Part shown: positions 8,656 to 17,269 of the stretch, one piece after another | How positions within the stretch are numbered: position 1 is the stretch's first letter | Layout: each line of letters opens with the position of its first letter | Assembly (NCBI GenBank): GCA_964640125.1 | Contig: CAZXGG010000002.1 | Coordinates: 1-64,000 of the forward strand | Length of the DNA: 64,000 nt | Source: G020353115 sp964640125 | Lineage (GTDB): Bacteria > Bacteroidota > Bacteroidia > Bacteroidales > VadinHA17 | Direction of reading: 5' to 3' | Translations under genes and position numbers: made by a program | The notes under the pieces: generated by a model | Databases searched by the model: none | The model's input: only the letters and a program-made list of their open reading frames with translations | Told to the model about the DNA's origin: nothing

Positions 8656-9560
8656 CCATTCTTCTTTCCTTCAGTCAGATTATCATAAAATCGTGTTGTC
8701 GGATAGGCAAAATCAATATCTGAACATGCAGCAAACTGTTTCAGTATTTCTTCCCACAAAACCTCTTCACTTCCCCGGCGGTTTCGAATCTGGCAGAGAT
8801 ACCGGATGGTAAGCAATACACCGAATTCCTTCACTTTGGTATAGACGATGGGCGTCAGGTGTTTGTAATGGATCATGAATCGTCTGCTTGCCTCCTTAAT
8901 CTCCTTTTCCATCGTTTCACTCAGCTTTTCAGCATGTGCATGGATGACCTCTATAAGGATATTTTTTGCTTTTTGCCAGTTGCTTTCGAAGGTAATCAAT
9001 ACGGGGATCTCGTTCCAGATGTAGTTAAATCCTCCATGAAAATTTGCCAGTGCAGTGATGAATATTTTACCGTTTGGAATATGAATGATTCTCCCGGTAG
9101 TTTGATCAGCTTCTACCCAATTGCCCATTTCCAGCAAGGTAAACCGGAATACGTGAATATCGATTACATCTCCGGCAAAGTTCTCTATTTCAACTCGATC
9201 TCCAATTTTAAATGGTTTACGAACCATGATAAAGATCCAGCCGGCAAGGTTTGCCAAAAGATCTTTCAGTGCAATGGCGATACCAGCCGATAGCAGTCCG
9301 AGGAAGGTTCCAAGGCTTTTAAACCGTTCTATCCAGATAAATCCCAGGGCAAAAAGGAGGATGAATATCAGGGCATAGGTGGTGTTTCTTCTCCAATGGT
9401 AACGGGTTCGGACATTATCCGATTTTCGCCAGAGGATTTTAATGATGATGAACCGAATTATCCAGAGCACCAGGAAAATGGAGAGGGTTGTGATGATTTT
9501 CTCAAGCAGATCCGGTGATAAACCTGTAAATCGTTGAAGATTGTCAAGCCATGTTTTCAT
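8640..9560 (-). CDS. MscS-family small mechanosensitive channel
   Basis: 306 residues from the ATG at 9560 (an in-frame TTG two codons earlier is less likely). Three membrane helices occupy about 22-42, 62-82 and 86-110. The pore-lining third helix has the Gly/Ala pattern GLLSAGIAIALKDLLANLAG, followed by the beta-domain motif PFKIGDRVEIENFAGDV of MscS. The cytosolic C-terminal domain is complete. It opens under membrane tension to release solutes after osmotic downshift. It is 23 bases downstream of the antiporter gene, likely one transcript, and near the trehalose genes, which supports an osmoadaptation role. Confidence 0.9.
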   Translation of the reverse strand: MKTWLDNLQRFTGLSPDLLEKIITTLSIFLVLWIIRFIIIKILWRKSDNVRTRYHWRRNTTYALIFILLFALGFIWIERFKSLGTFLGLLSAGIAIALKDLLANLAGWIFIMVRKPFKIGDRVEIENFAGDVIDIHVFRFTLLEMGNWVEADQTTGRIIHIPNGKIFITALANFHGGFNYIWNEIPVLITFESNWQKAKNILIEVIHAHAEKLSETMEKEIKEASRRFMIHYKHLTPIVYTKVKEFGVLLTIRYLCQIRNRRGSEEVLWEEILKQFAACSDIDFAYPTTRFYDNLTEGKKNGQSGR

Positions 9561-9583
9561 TGACAATGAGTTTAAAAAAATGA

Positions 9584-10915
9584 TTATACTTCCTTGATAT
9601 TTTGATCTGTTATTTCACCCTGAGGATTATCTTTTTGATCTGCTTCCTTTTTCCGGGGAGAAATCAGCTCTTCAGCGATCAGCCTCCCGTGCACATCCAC
9701 GATACGAATATCATCTTTACTTGCAGGCGTTAGTTCATGATTTTGCCGGATTAATGAAACGGACATAGCGATGCTTGTAAATAGAATGGTGAACAGCAGA
9801 ATTCCCGGATCAAAAACCGGTGATTTGTACTCCGCAGGAATGGCGTAGAAAAGCAATATGGTGATCAATCCCCTCGGGATCAGAAACAACAGACCGAGAA
9901 AATCCTTTCTGATGATCAGCAACAGGAACAGATAACGGATTGCATACAACAGGATCACGATCATAATGCTGACCAACCATACTTTCCATTTTAACAGGGA
10001 TGCCAGTGTGAGTGACATTCCGAAGATAACGAAGAAAAAAGTCCGAACGATGAATGATGATTCCAGGGTAATCAGCTTGAAGTTGGCAATAATCTGGCCA
10101 AGGATCGTTTCATCGATATACCGTTTCATAAATCTTCGGAATATCTGTTCCCGGTTTTCCAGCATTAATCCGAAAATCAGAATGATCAGAAGTGAAGAAA
10201 GGTGCAATAGTTTTCCAACAGAGTAGAGAACAAACAGCACAGAAAGGAACAGAAATAATTTTACCTGAGTGCGGATCTTCTGGAAAACGAGAATTAAAGC
10301 GATACTGATTGCAATGGAAGTGACGATGGTTATTAATATATTACTCAGGATCGATAGGGTTAATGACGTTGACTCGTTATGCTGAAAACTTTCAATGGTG
10401 AAATAAAAAGCCATTATTCCCAGAATATCAGAGAAGGTACTTTCGTAGATCATAAACTCCCGTTTGTCAGGCTGCAAATTCACCAAACTCGGAATAATAA
10501 TTGCGCTGCTCATGATCGAGAGCGGAATAGCATATAATAATGCCTTATGCAGTGATAGATCGAGGTATATAGACATAATAGCAGCAATACCCGTAGCAGA
10601 GATTGCCAGGGATAGAATAGCCAGCGTAAAGGCTTTCCATATAATGGGCCATTTATCACGTGTAAGTTCCAGGTCCAATGCAGCTTCCAGCACGATCAGG
10701 ATCAGCCCTGCAATTCCAAGGACTTCAAGTGCAGGTTGAAGGTTTATCTTTTGATAGCCCAATATATTGAGTCCTGCAGATACCAGAATCCCAAGTAAAA
10801 GCAACATAAGAACGCTGGGGATATTGGTTTTTTTTGCAGCAAGGTTAAAAAAATATGAAAGCACAACCACCAGGGAGGCTCCGATAATAAAACCATAGGA
10901 ATTGAATTCTGTCAT
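9584..10915 (-). CDS. Cation:proton antiporter (CPA family)
   Basis: 443 residues, about eleven or twelve membrane helices from residue 8 to 385, then a charged cytosolic tail of about 55 residues (HELTPASKDDIRIVDVHGR and on) without a TrkA-N domain. The segments ILIVLEAALDLELTRDKW and YESTFSDILGIMAF match the conserved acidic helices of the monovalent cation:proton antiporter family. It should exchange Na+ or K+ for H+ across the inner membrane; the ion cannot be told from sequence. It precedes mscS by 23 bases and has its own TAnnTTTG box. Confidence 0.85.
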   Translation of the reverse strand: MTEFNSYGFIIGASLVVVLSYFFNLAAKKTNIPSVLMLLLLGILVSAGLNILGYQKINLQPALEVLGIAGLILIVLEAALDLELTRDKWPIIWKAFTLAILSLAISATGIAAIMSIYLDLSLHKALLYAIPLSIMSSAIIIPSLVNLQPDKREFMIYESTFSDILGIMAFYFTIESFQHNESTSLTLSILSNILITIVTSIAISIALILVFQKIRTQVKLFLFLSVLFVLYSVGKLLHLSSLLIILIFGLMLENREQIFRRFMKRYIDETILGQIIANFKLITLESSFIVRTFFFVIFGMSLTLASLLKWKVWLVSIMIVILLYAIRYLFLLLIIRKDFLGLLFLIPRGLITILLFYAIPAEYKSPVFDPGILLFTILFTSIAMSVSLIRQNHELTPASKDDIRIVDVHGRLIAEELISPRKKEADQKDNPQGEITDQNIKEV

Positions 10916-10938
10916 GGCGTACGAAAAGATGGATCACT

Positions 10939-10946
10939 CAAAAGTA
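10939..10946 (-). promoter_or_regulatory. -7 box for the antiporter-mscS transcript
   Basis: The minus strand reads TACTTTTG, a perfect TAnnTTTG, 23 bases before the antiporter ATG. No clear -33 box is seen at the usual distance. Confidence 0.4.
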
Positions 10947-11020
10947 AGGAATAAAATAATCCAATGGTACATCCCGGATACTCAGACGCATATTCACTGG
11001 ATCCTGCAGTAATCATTTCA

Positions 11021-13234
11021 TCACTCGATAAATTTTTGCAGGAGTTCCCTGACCTGATCAACCGATTCGATATAAAACCGTGCTTTGGTGGTTTTGGTAC
11101 CGACTTTTATGGTATAGGCACTATCCGGCATTGCATCAAACGTATATTCATCGGTCCAGTCATCGCCGATAGCCAGAATAAAATCATGGACTTCATCGCC
11201 GATTTTATGCATCGCTGCCCTTCCTTTATTAACGCCGGAGTATTTTATTTCCAGGACTTTATCTCCATCCATGATTTCAAGGTTCAGGTTGGAGGTTAAG
11301 ACATGGAGTGCATCTTTCAGTTCCCATGCCCGTTGAATTCCCAGATCAGGGTCTGCCTTTCGGTAATGCCAGACCAGGGAAAAGTTTTTGTTCTCAATGA
11401 ATGAACCCGGTGTCTGGTCGACATAAAATTCCAGGAGGGGGCGAACCGAATCCATCCACTCGTTGTTTATTTGCTCCATCATATGCCAGTCATTTCCGGG
11501 TTCTCTGAGCCACACACCATGTTCGGCAATGAAGTGTATGTTCCAGTTGGGGTCGAACCATCTGTTAAGTGTTTCCTTATCGCGACCGCTGATAATGACC
11601 AGGCGGTTCTTTTTCTCGGATGAAAGCCTCTTCAGGATCTGGTACAATTTTTCATCCGGTTTTGCATCCTCCGGATTTTTTTTAAACCAGGCAAGTGTTC
11701 CATCATAGTCGAGGAAAAGAATCCTGTTTTTTGCTTTTTTAAAGGTTTGTGCAATCTGATTCATACTGGTACCGGTTATTTTCCGGGTCAGGGTGGTCTC
11801 CTGTATCTCTTTCACGCCTTCCAGTCCCTTGATAAATTCCCGTGCCCACCGGTCAACGTTGTATCGTTGAAGTCGTTCCTGCATGACCTTGTTTCTTCTT
11901 ATCTGTTCATCTTCAGACATTTCAAGGGCAACCACAAGGGCATCCACAATCCCATCCAGGTTATTTGGATTGGTGATGATGGATTCATGGAGTTCTTTGG
12001 CTGCACCAGCCAATTCGCTGAGGATCAGGACACCTGTTCCATCTGCACAGGATGCAATGAATCGCTTTGCAATCAGGTTCATACCATCCCGGATTGGCAA
12101 AATCAGTGCAATATCAATCAGGGCATACAGGTCATTCACCTCATCAAGCGTGAATTCCCGGTTAAGATACCATACAGGCATCCAGTTTATGGTTCCGTAG
12201 TTCCCGTTAATCCGTCCCACCAGTTCGTCAACCTGTCGTTTCAACTCGTCGTATATTTCTCCTGTCTCCCCGGTTGGAACTGCGATCAGGATTAACAGTA
12301 CCTTTTCAAGGTATTTTGGATGCTTTTGAAGGAACAGTTCAAATGCCTGTAATCGGTTAACCATACCTTTGGTATAATCAAGCCGGCCTTCCGAGAGGAT
12401 CAGTTTTTTCCCTTTGTTCTGGTTCATATACTTCTCCAGCTCTTTTCGGATAACCGATCTCTGTTTGTCTGTACCTTCCCTGATCTTCACGGCTCCTTTC
12501 CAGAATTTTTCGAAATCAACACCCCTTGGAAAAGCATCCACTTTCAGGGTTCGGTCATCAATCCGGATCTGGTTAAAGATTGTATCATATCCCAGAATGC
12601 GCCGGACACAACTGAGAAAATGCCTGACATAATCGTAGGTGTGAAATCCGATCAAATCTGCACCCAATATTCCTTCAAGGATCTCACTACGCCAGGGCAG
12701 CAACCTGAAGATCTCAAAGGAAGGAAAGGGGATGTGTATAAATAACCCTATTGAGACTGCCGGTTTTTGTGACCGGATCAACTGGGGCAACAGGGTCAGA
12801 TGGTAATCGTGAATCCAGAGAATATCCCCATCCCGGATTACTTCAGTTATCTTTTCAGCAATCAACCGGTTGATCTTTTGATACGCTGTCCACTGTTCAT
12901 TTGTATACGTAACATTCTGTGTGAAATAATGGAAAAGAGGCCAGAGGGTATTTTTGGCAAATCCATGAAGATAATTGTTTTGATCGGCCGGATCGGGAAA
13001 AACCGGAATACAACGGTATTCTTTTTGGAGCTGGTTATCAAGTCGTTCCTTTTCCTCTGTAGAGAATGAATAATTTTCTACACCCGTAAGACCAATCCAG
13101 TGTGTATCGTAACTTTCGTAAAAATCTGTCAGTCCGGCTTTTTCTCTTTCTTCACCCACCTGAATATGAAATTTATTTTTTATCTTTCGAATTTCTATCG
13201 GTAATTGATTGGCTATCACGAACAATCTTTTCAT
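11021..13234 (-). CDS. Bifunctional trehalose-6-phosphate synthase/phosphatase (OtsA-OtsB fusion)
   Basis: 737 residues. Residues 1 to about 465 are a GT20 synthase: WIHDYHLTLLPQLI, HIPFPSFEIFRLLPWR, LSEGRLDYTKGM and DGMNLIAKRFIA are the conserved acceptor, phosphate and nucleotide-sugar segments. Residues about 495-737 are a HAD phosphatase with nucleophile Asp509 and Asp511 in FLDYDGTLAW and the late motif AIGDDWTDEYTF. The single chain joins UDP- or ADP-glucose to glucose 6-phosphate and then removes phosphate to give trehalose, an osmolyte. It is divergent from the GH65 fusion gene, with 127 bases between the starts, so synthesis and breakdown may share control. Confidence 0.95.
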   Translation of the reverse strand: MKRLFVIANQLPIEIRKIKNKFHIQVGEEREKAGLTDFYESYDTHWIGLTGVENYSFSTEEKERLDNQLQKEYRCIPVFPDPADQNNYLHGFAKNTLWPLFHYFTQNVTYTNEQWTAYQKINRLIAEKITEVIRDGDILWIHDYHLTLLPQLIRSQKPAVSIGLFIHIPFPSFEIFRLLPWRSEILEGILGADLIGFHTYDYVRHFLSCVRRILGYDTIFNQIRIDDRTLKVDAFPRGVDFEKFWKGAVKIREGTDKQRSVIRKELEKYMNQNKGKKLILSEGRLDYTKGMVNRLQAFELFLQKHPKYLEKVLLILIAVPTGETGEIYDELKRQVDELVGRINGNYGTINWMPVWYLNREFTLDEVNDLYALIDIALILPIRDGMNLIAKRFIASCADGTGVLILSELAGAAKELHESIITNPNNLDGIVDALVVALEMSEDEQIRRNKVMQERLQRYNVDRWAREFIKGLEGVKEIQETTLTRKITGTSMNQIAQTFKKAKNRILFLDYDGTLAWFKKNPEDAKPDEKLYQILKRLSSEKKNRLVIISGRDKETLNRWFDPNWNIHFIAEHGVWLREPGNDWHMMEQINNEWMDSVRPLLEFYVDQTPGSFIENKNFSLVWHYRKADPDLGIQRAWELKDALHVLTSNLNLEIMDGDKVLEIKYSGVNKGRAAMHKIGDEVHDFILAIGDDWTDEYTFDAMPDSAYTIKVGTKTTKARFYIESVDQVRELLQKFIE

Positions 13235-13261
13235 AAGAAAAATCTTTTTTACAATTTTGTT

Positions 13262-13285
13262 ACAGGAGAATCGGTTTCCTCCTGT
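13262..13285. promoter_or_regulatory. Inverted repeat between the divergent trehalose genes
   Basis: ACAGGAG (13262-13268) and CTCCTGT (13279-13285) are perfect 7-base arms with a 10-base spacer, 28 bases upstream of otsAB. Its position suits an operator; no regulator gene is adjacent. Confidence 0.35.
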
Positions 13286-13325
13286 TGTTTTTATTGAAAG
13301 GTTTCATAAAATTAAATACCTTCCC

Positions 13326-13346
13326 GGTTAAAACAAGGTTAAAACA
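13326..13346 (+). promoter_or_regulatory. Tandem GGTTAAAACA direct repeat before the GH65 fusion gene
   Basis: GGTTAAAACA occurs at 13326-13335 and again at 13337-13346, an 11-base period, ending 15 bases before the ATG at 13362. Same-face spacing suggests a two-subunit protein site overlapping the 5' leader. There is no obvious Shine-Dalgarno. Confidence 0.35.
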
Positions 13347-13361
13347 GATAAAGTTGGGAAA

Positions 13362-16300
13362 ATGATGAATTTTGATGCCGTTATATTTGATCTCGATGGA
13401 GTCATCACCCAGACTGCGCTGGTGCATGGTTCAGCATGGAAAAGGATGTTTGACGACTACCTCAGGGAGCGCGAGCAGAAATATGGTGAACCGTTCAGGG
13501 AGTTTACCCATGCGGGTGACTACCTTCCGTATGTTGATGGTAAACCACGGTACAAAGGTGTTGCATCCTTTCTTGAGTCACGCGCTATAGATCTTCCATT
13601 TGGTGATCCGGGCGATTCACCTGAATTAGAAACAGTGTGTGGTTTGGGAAACAGGAAGAATAAGTTCTTTAATGAAGTGCTGGATACAGAAGGTGCAAAA
13701 GTGTATGATACAAGCGTTAAACTCATCACAAAGCTCAAAGATAAGGGAGTCAGGATTGGCGTAGCTTCTTCCAGCAAAAACTGCAAACCAGTGCTTGAAG
13801 CTACCGGTCTGCTTCACCTGTTCGAAACCCGGATTGATGGAGTGGTATCGGCTGAGAGAGGATTAAAAGGGAAACCGGAACCTGATATTTTCACTACGGC
13901 CTGTGATGAACTTGGTGTAGCGTATCACAGGTCGGTCGTTGTGGAAGATGCCGTTTCCGGTGTGCAGGCAGGATACAGGGGGAATTTTGGTTTTGTTCTG
14001 GGAGTTGCCAGGGAGAATAATGTACAGGATTTGTATGCCAATGGTGCAGACCGGGTGGTAACCGATCTGGGAGAAATTTCCATTGAGGAGATCAATAATT
14101 GGTTCGTGGAAGGGTTGGAAAGGAGTAGCTGGTCACTTACCTATTATGATTATACTATGGAGAGGGAACGTTCAAGAGAAGCATTACTGGCGATCGGGAA
14201 CGGTTTTTTTGGCACACGTGGTGCCATGGAGGAAAGCAGGGCAAACCAGGTGAATTATCCCGGCACCTATGTTGCTGGTTTATACAACAGGCTGGAATCT
14301 AAGGTGGGAGACAGGGAGGTTGAGAATGAGGATTTTGTTAATATTCCCAATTGGCTTCCCATACAGTTCAGGATCGATAACGGTGAGTGGTTCGGTTTTA
14401 CCCCTGATCCATCCTTTGCAATCGATACTATTACCAGGCATCTGGATTTCAGGATGGGAGAATTAACCCGCGAATTGATTGCCACCGATGGACAGGGAAG
14501 AAAAACATGGATACGCTCCTCCCGTTTTGCAAGCATGAATGATCCACATAAGGCAGGGATTCGCTATACCATTAAACCGTTGAATTATAGAGGGAGGATT
14601 AGCATCTCATCTGAATTGAATGGAGATCATATCAATGCCGGAGTGGAACGGTACAGGCAACTAAACCAGAAACACCTGGAGCCACTTGAGCAATTTTCTG
14701 AAGACAATAAAGACTTCCTGGTAGTAAAAACAACCGGGTCAAATGTGACGATTGCTGAAGCAGCCAGATATCTGCTACATCTTCCTGATGGGTTGAAGGT
14801 CGCTGAATCCCGGACAGAAACAGGAGAAGGGTGGATTAGATCCCTTTTTTCGTTCGATCTGGATAAGGATCAGGAAATATCCCTTGAAAAACTGGTGGTA
14901 ATCTATACATCAGATCATATGGGTGTGAAAGAGCCGCTGGAGAGTGCAAGAAACGCCCTGATTTCGTTTCCCGGTTACAGGGAAGAACTGCAGCATTCGG
15001 CAGATGCCTGGCAAAAAATTTGGAAAGAGACCGATATCAGGATTGATGGCGACCGGTGTGCCCAAAAAATCATTCGGTTACACCTGTACCATTCGATGGT
15101 TACAGCATCTCCCCATCATGTTCACCTCGATGCCGGGATTCCTCCAAGGGGACTGCATGGCGAAGCATATCGGGGGCATATTTTCTGGGATGAACTCTAT
15201 ATTCTTCCAATCTATACTATTCATTTCCCGGAGGTTGTACGATCTGTTCTGATGTACCGGTACAGGCGTCTTGATAAAGCCAGAGAATACGCCCGGGAGC
15301 ATGGATATAAAGGAGCCATGTTCCCCTGGCAGAGTGGCAGTGATGGGAGAGAAGAAACACAAATCATTCACCTGAACCCGGTTTCCGGAGAATGGGGTGA
15401 TGATTACAGTTCTTTGCAGCGGCATGTTTCACTGGCTATCGCCTATAATATCTGGACCTATTACTCGATAACAGACGACCAGGAGTTTATGACCCGGTAT
15501 GGTGCGGAAATGTTCCTCGAGATTTGCCGTTTCTGGGCAAGTAAAAGCGAATGGGATGAGGGGGAACAAAAGTACCATATCGATCGGGTGATGGGCCCGG
15601 ATGAATTCCATGAGAAATACCCGGGGGCGGACCGGGGAGGATTGAAGGATAATGCCTATACCAATCTTATGGTCGCCTGGGCTTTCGATAAAGCGTTCCG
15701 GATGGTTGAAGGCTTTTCTCCCGATGAAAGACGAGCCGTAATGGATACAATCGGTCTGACCAATTCCGAGATCATCCGATGGAAAAAGATTGCAGGAAAC
15801 CTCGCATTGGAAATCTCCCCGGATGGGATCATTGAACAGTTTAGCGGGTACTTTGCTTTGAAGGAGCTTGACTGGGATCATTACCGGCAGCAATATGACG
15901 ATATTCACCGTATGGACCGGATATTGAAAGCAGAAAACAGATCACCGGACGACTACAAAGTATCAAAACAGGCTGATCTGCTCATGATCTTTTATAATCT
16001 GGAAGAGCGTGAGGTTACTGCACTTGTTGAAACGTTGGGTTATACACTACCAAAAGACTACCTGAAAAGAAATCTGGATTACTACCTGGTAAGAACTTCT
16101 CATGGATCAACATTAAGCCGTGTGGTTCATGCCCACCTGGCCTATAAAACGGGAGACCGCTCCATGGGATGGAAATTATTCATGGAGGCATTGCAGAGTG
16201 ATCTGGTCGATATCCAGGGCGGTACAACCGGTGAGGGAATTCATTGCGGGGTCATGGCCGGTACGGTATATTCGGTTCTTAAGACATTCTGTGGACTTGA

Positions 16301-16526
16301 CCTCTCAGGAGGGCTGCCCGAAATCTGTCCTGACCTGCCTGCCTGCTGGAACAGTGTTTATTTCAGTTTCCGGTTCAAAAAGACGAAATATCAGGTCGAC
16401 CTGAGCAGGGATAAAGTTGAAATTTCAGCTCAGAAAGATGGAGATGAAAAGATTAACATCCATCTTTGCGGGGAAAAATATGAATTACAGAGTAACCAGA
16501 AGTTGGTTATTCGCATGACCATTTAA
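13362..16526 (+). CDS. Beta-phosphoglucomutase-GH65 disaccharide phosphorylase fusion
   Basis: 1054 residues in two parts. Residues 1 to about 245 are a HAD-superfamily beta-phosphoglucomutase: nucleophile Asp10 and Asp12 in FDLDGVI, Lys171 in KGKPEPDIF, Glu195-Asp196 in VVVEDAVSG. Residues about 255-1054 are a complete GH65 enzyme with HIFWDELYILP and the catalytic acid Glu748 in MGPDEFHEKYPG. Most GH65 enzymes phosphorolyse trehalose, maltose or kojibiose to beta-glucose 1-phosphate, which the HAD part would turn into glucose 6-phosphate. Trehalose as substrate is inferred from the divergent otsAB gene. No signal peptide, so cytosolic. The P-loop kinase gene follows after 10 bases. Confidence 0.9.
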   Translation: MMNFDAVIFDLDGVITQTALVHGSAWKRMFDDYLREREQKYGEPFREFTHAGDYLPYVDGKPRYKGVASFLESRAIDLPFGDPGDSPELETVCGLGNRKNKFFNEVLDTEGAKVYDTSVKLITKLKDKGVRIGVASSSKNCKPVLEATGLLHLFETRIDGVVSAERGLKGKPEPDIFTTACDELGVAYHRSVVVEDAVSGVQAGYRGNFGFVLGVARENNVQDLYANGADRVVTDLGEISIEEINNWFVEGLERSSWSLTYYDYTMERERSREALLAIGNGFFGTRGAMEESRANQVNYPGTYVAGLYNRLESKVGDREVENEDFVNIPNWLPIQFRIDNGEWFGFTPDPSFAIDTITRHLDFRMGELTRELIATDGQGRKTWIRSSRFASMNDPHKAGIRYTIKPLNYRGRISISSELNGDHINAGVERYRQLNQKHLEPLEQFSEDNKDFLVVKTTGSNVTIAEAARYLLHLPDGLKVAESRTETGEGWIRSLFSFDLDKDQEISLEKLVVIYTSDHMGVKEPLESARNALISFPGYREELQHSADAWQKIWKETDIRIDGDRCAQKIIRLHLYHSMVTASPHHVHLDAGIPPRGLHGEAYRGHIFWDELYILPIYTIHFPEVVRSVLMYRYRRLDKAREYAREHGYKGAMFPWQSGSDGREETQIIHLNPVSGEWGDDYSSLQRHVSLAIAYNIWTYYSITDDQEFMTRYGAEMFLEICRFWASKSEWDEGEQKYHIDRVMGPDEFHEKYPGADRGGLKDNAYTNLMVAWAFDKAFRMVEGFSPDERRAVMDTIGLTNSEIIRWKKIAGNLALEISPDGIIEQFSGYFALKELDWDHYRQQYDDIHRMDRILKAENRSPDDYKVSKQADLLMIFYNLEEREVTALVETLGYTLPKDYLKRNLDYYLVRTSHGSTLSRVVHAHLAYKTGDRSMGWKLFMEALQSDLVDIQGGTTGEGIHCGVMAGTVYSVLKTFCGLDLSGGLPEICPDLPACWNSVYFSFRFKKTKYQVDLSRDKVEISAQKDGDEKINIHLCGEKYELQSNQKLVIRMTI

Positions 16527-16536
16527 ATAAGGAACC

Positions 16537-17187
16537 ATGTTAGGTGATATTCTGTTGATCAATGACATGCACAAAGATGCTGCTAAGGCAATCCGGGAAT
16601 ATGTGCAAAAAGACCTGAAAAAGAAAGGAAGACGATACCGCTATATTATTGGTGTCTCGGGAGAATCAGGATCGGGGAAATCCGAACTGGCACATGCACT
16701 GGGAAAACTCTTGAAACAGGATAAAATCCGTGTGAAGGTCATTCATACCGATAATTATTACAAAATTCAACCCCTGCTAAGGGAGGAATGGCGAAGGAAT
16801 AAAGGATATGATAAAATTGGGCTGAATGAATACGATTGGGCGAAAATAAGAATGACCATCCGTGATTTCAAGGAGGCTCAGGAATGCGTTATCCCCTGTA
16901 TCGATCTGATTCCCGAACAGGTGGATAAACTGATCACCGACTTTAGCAAGATCAACCTGCTGATTATCGATGGCTTGTATGCCATCCATGCGGAGGAAAT
17001 TGACCTGCGGATTTTCATTGACCTGACCTACAGAGAGACGAAGATCAATCAGATTCTTCGTATGAAAGAGACAATAACTGACTTTCGGCTCCAGATCCTT
17101 GAACGGGAACACCGCAGTGTCGCATCCCTCAGGCCACTGGCAGACCTGATTGTGGATAAAGCCTACCAGGTTGTAAAAGCAAAGTAA
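16537..17187 (+). CDS. Uridine kinase/phosphoribulokinase-like P-loop kinase
   Basis: 216 residues with Walker A GESGSGKS (42-49), the HTDNYYKI substrate-side segment, LLIIDGLYAIHAEEIDLRIF as Walker B, and a lid region with RETKINQILRMKET. The fold is that of uridine kinase, phosphoribulokinase and pantothenate kinase. The gene starts 10 bases after the GH65 fusion stop, so the two are almost surely cotranscribed. Phosphorolysis of trehalose leaves free glucose, and a linked sugar kinase would complete the pathway; that this protein does so is a hypothesis, since known members phosphorylate nucleosides, ribulose 5-phosphate or glycerate. A salvage uridine kinase is the alternative. Confidence 0.75.
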   Translation: MLGDILLINDMHKDAAKAIREYVQKDLKKKGRRYRYIIGVSGESGSGKSELAHALGKLLKQDKIRVKVIHTDNYYKIQPLLREEWRRNKGYDKIGLNEYDWAKIRMTIRDFKEAQECVIPCIDLIPEQVDKLITDFSKINLLIIDGLYAIHAEEIDLRIFIDLTYRETKINQILRMKETITDFRLQILEREHRSVASLRPLADLIVDKAYQVVKAK

Positions 17188-17269
17188 TTAAGACATGCGT
17201 TTTATTTAACTGGTTGGTTAACAGGGGAAGAGAAGAACTCTATTGAATAAAATTGGGGATCCTGTTCCC

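Noticed and set aside
8372..8812. 146-residue frame as an intact gene
   Set aside because: Only the first 60 or so residues resemble a serine hydrolase; the rest runs antisense into mscS. Reported as a pseudogene fragment instead.
11747..12295. 182-codon plus-strand frame, and similar frames at 15429-15908, 2791-3246 and 50053-50556
   Set aside because: All are antisense to clear genes (otsAB, GH65 fusion, M3 peptidase, lptF) and look like shadow frames with unusual composition.
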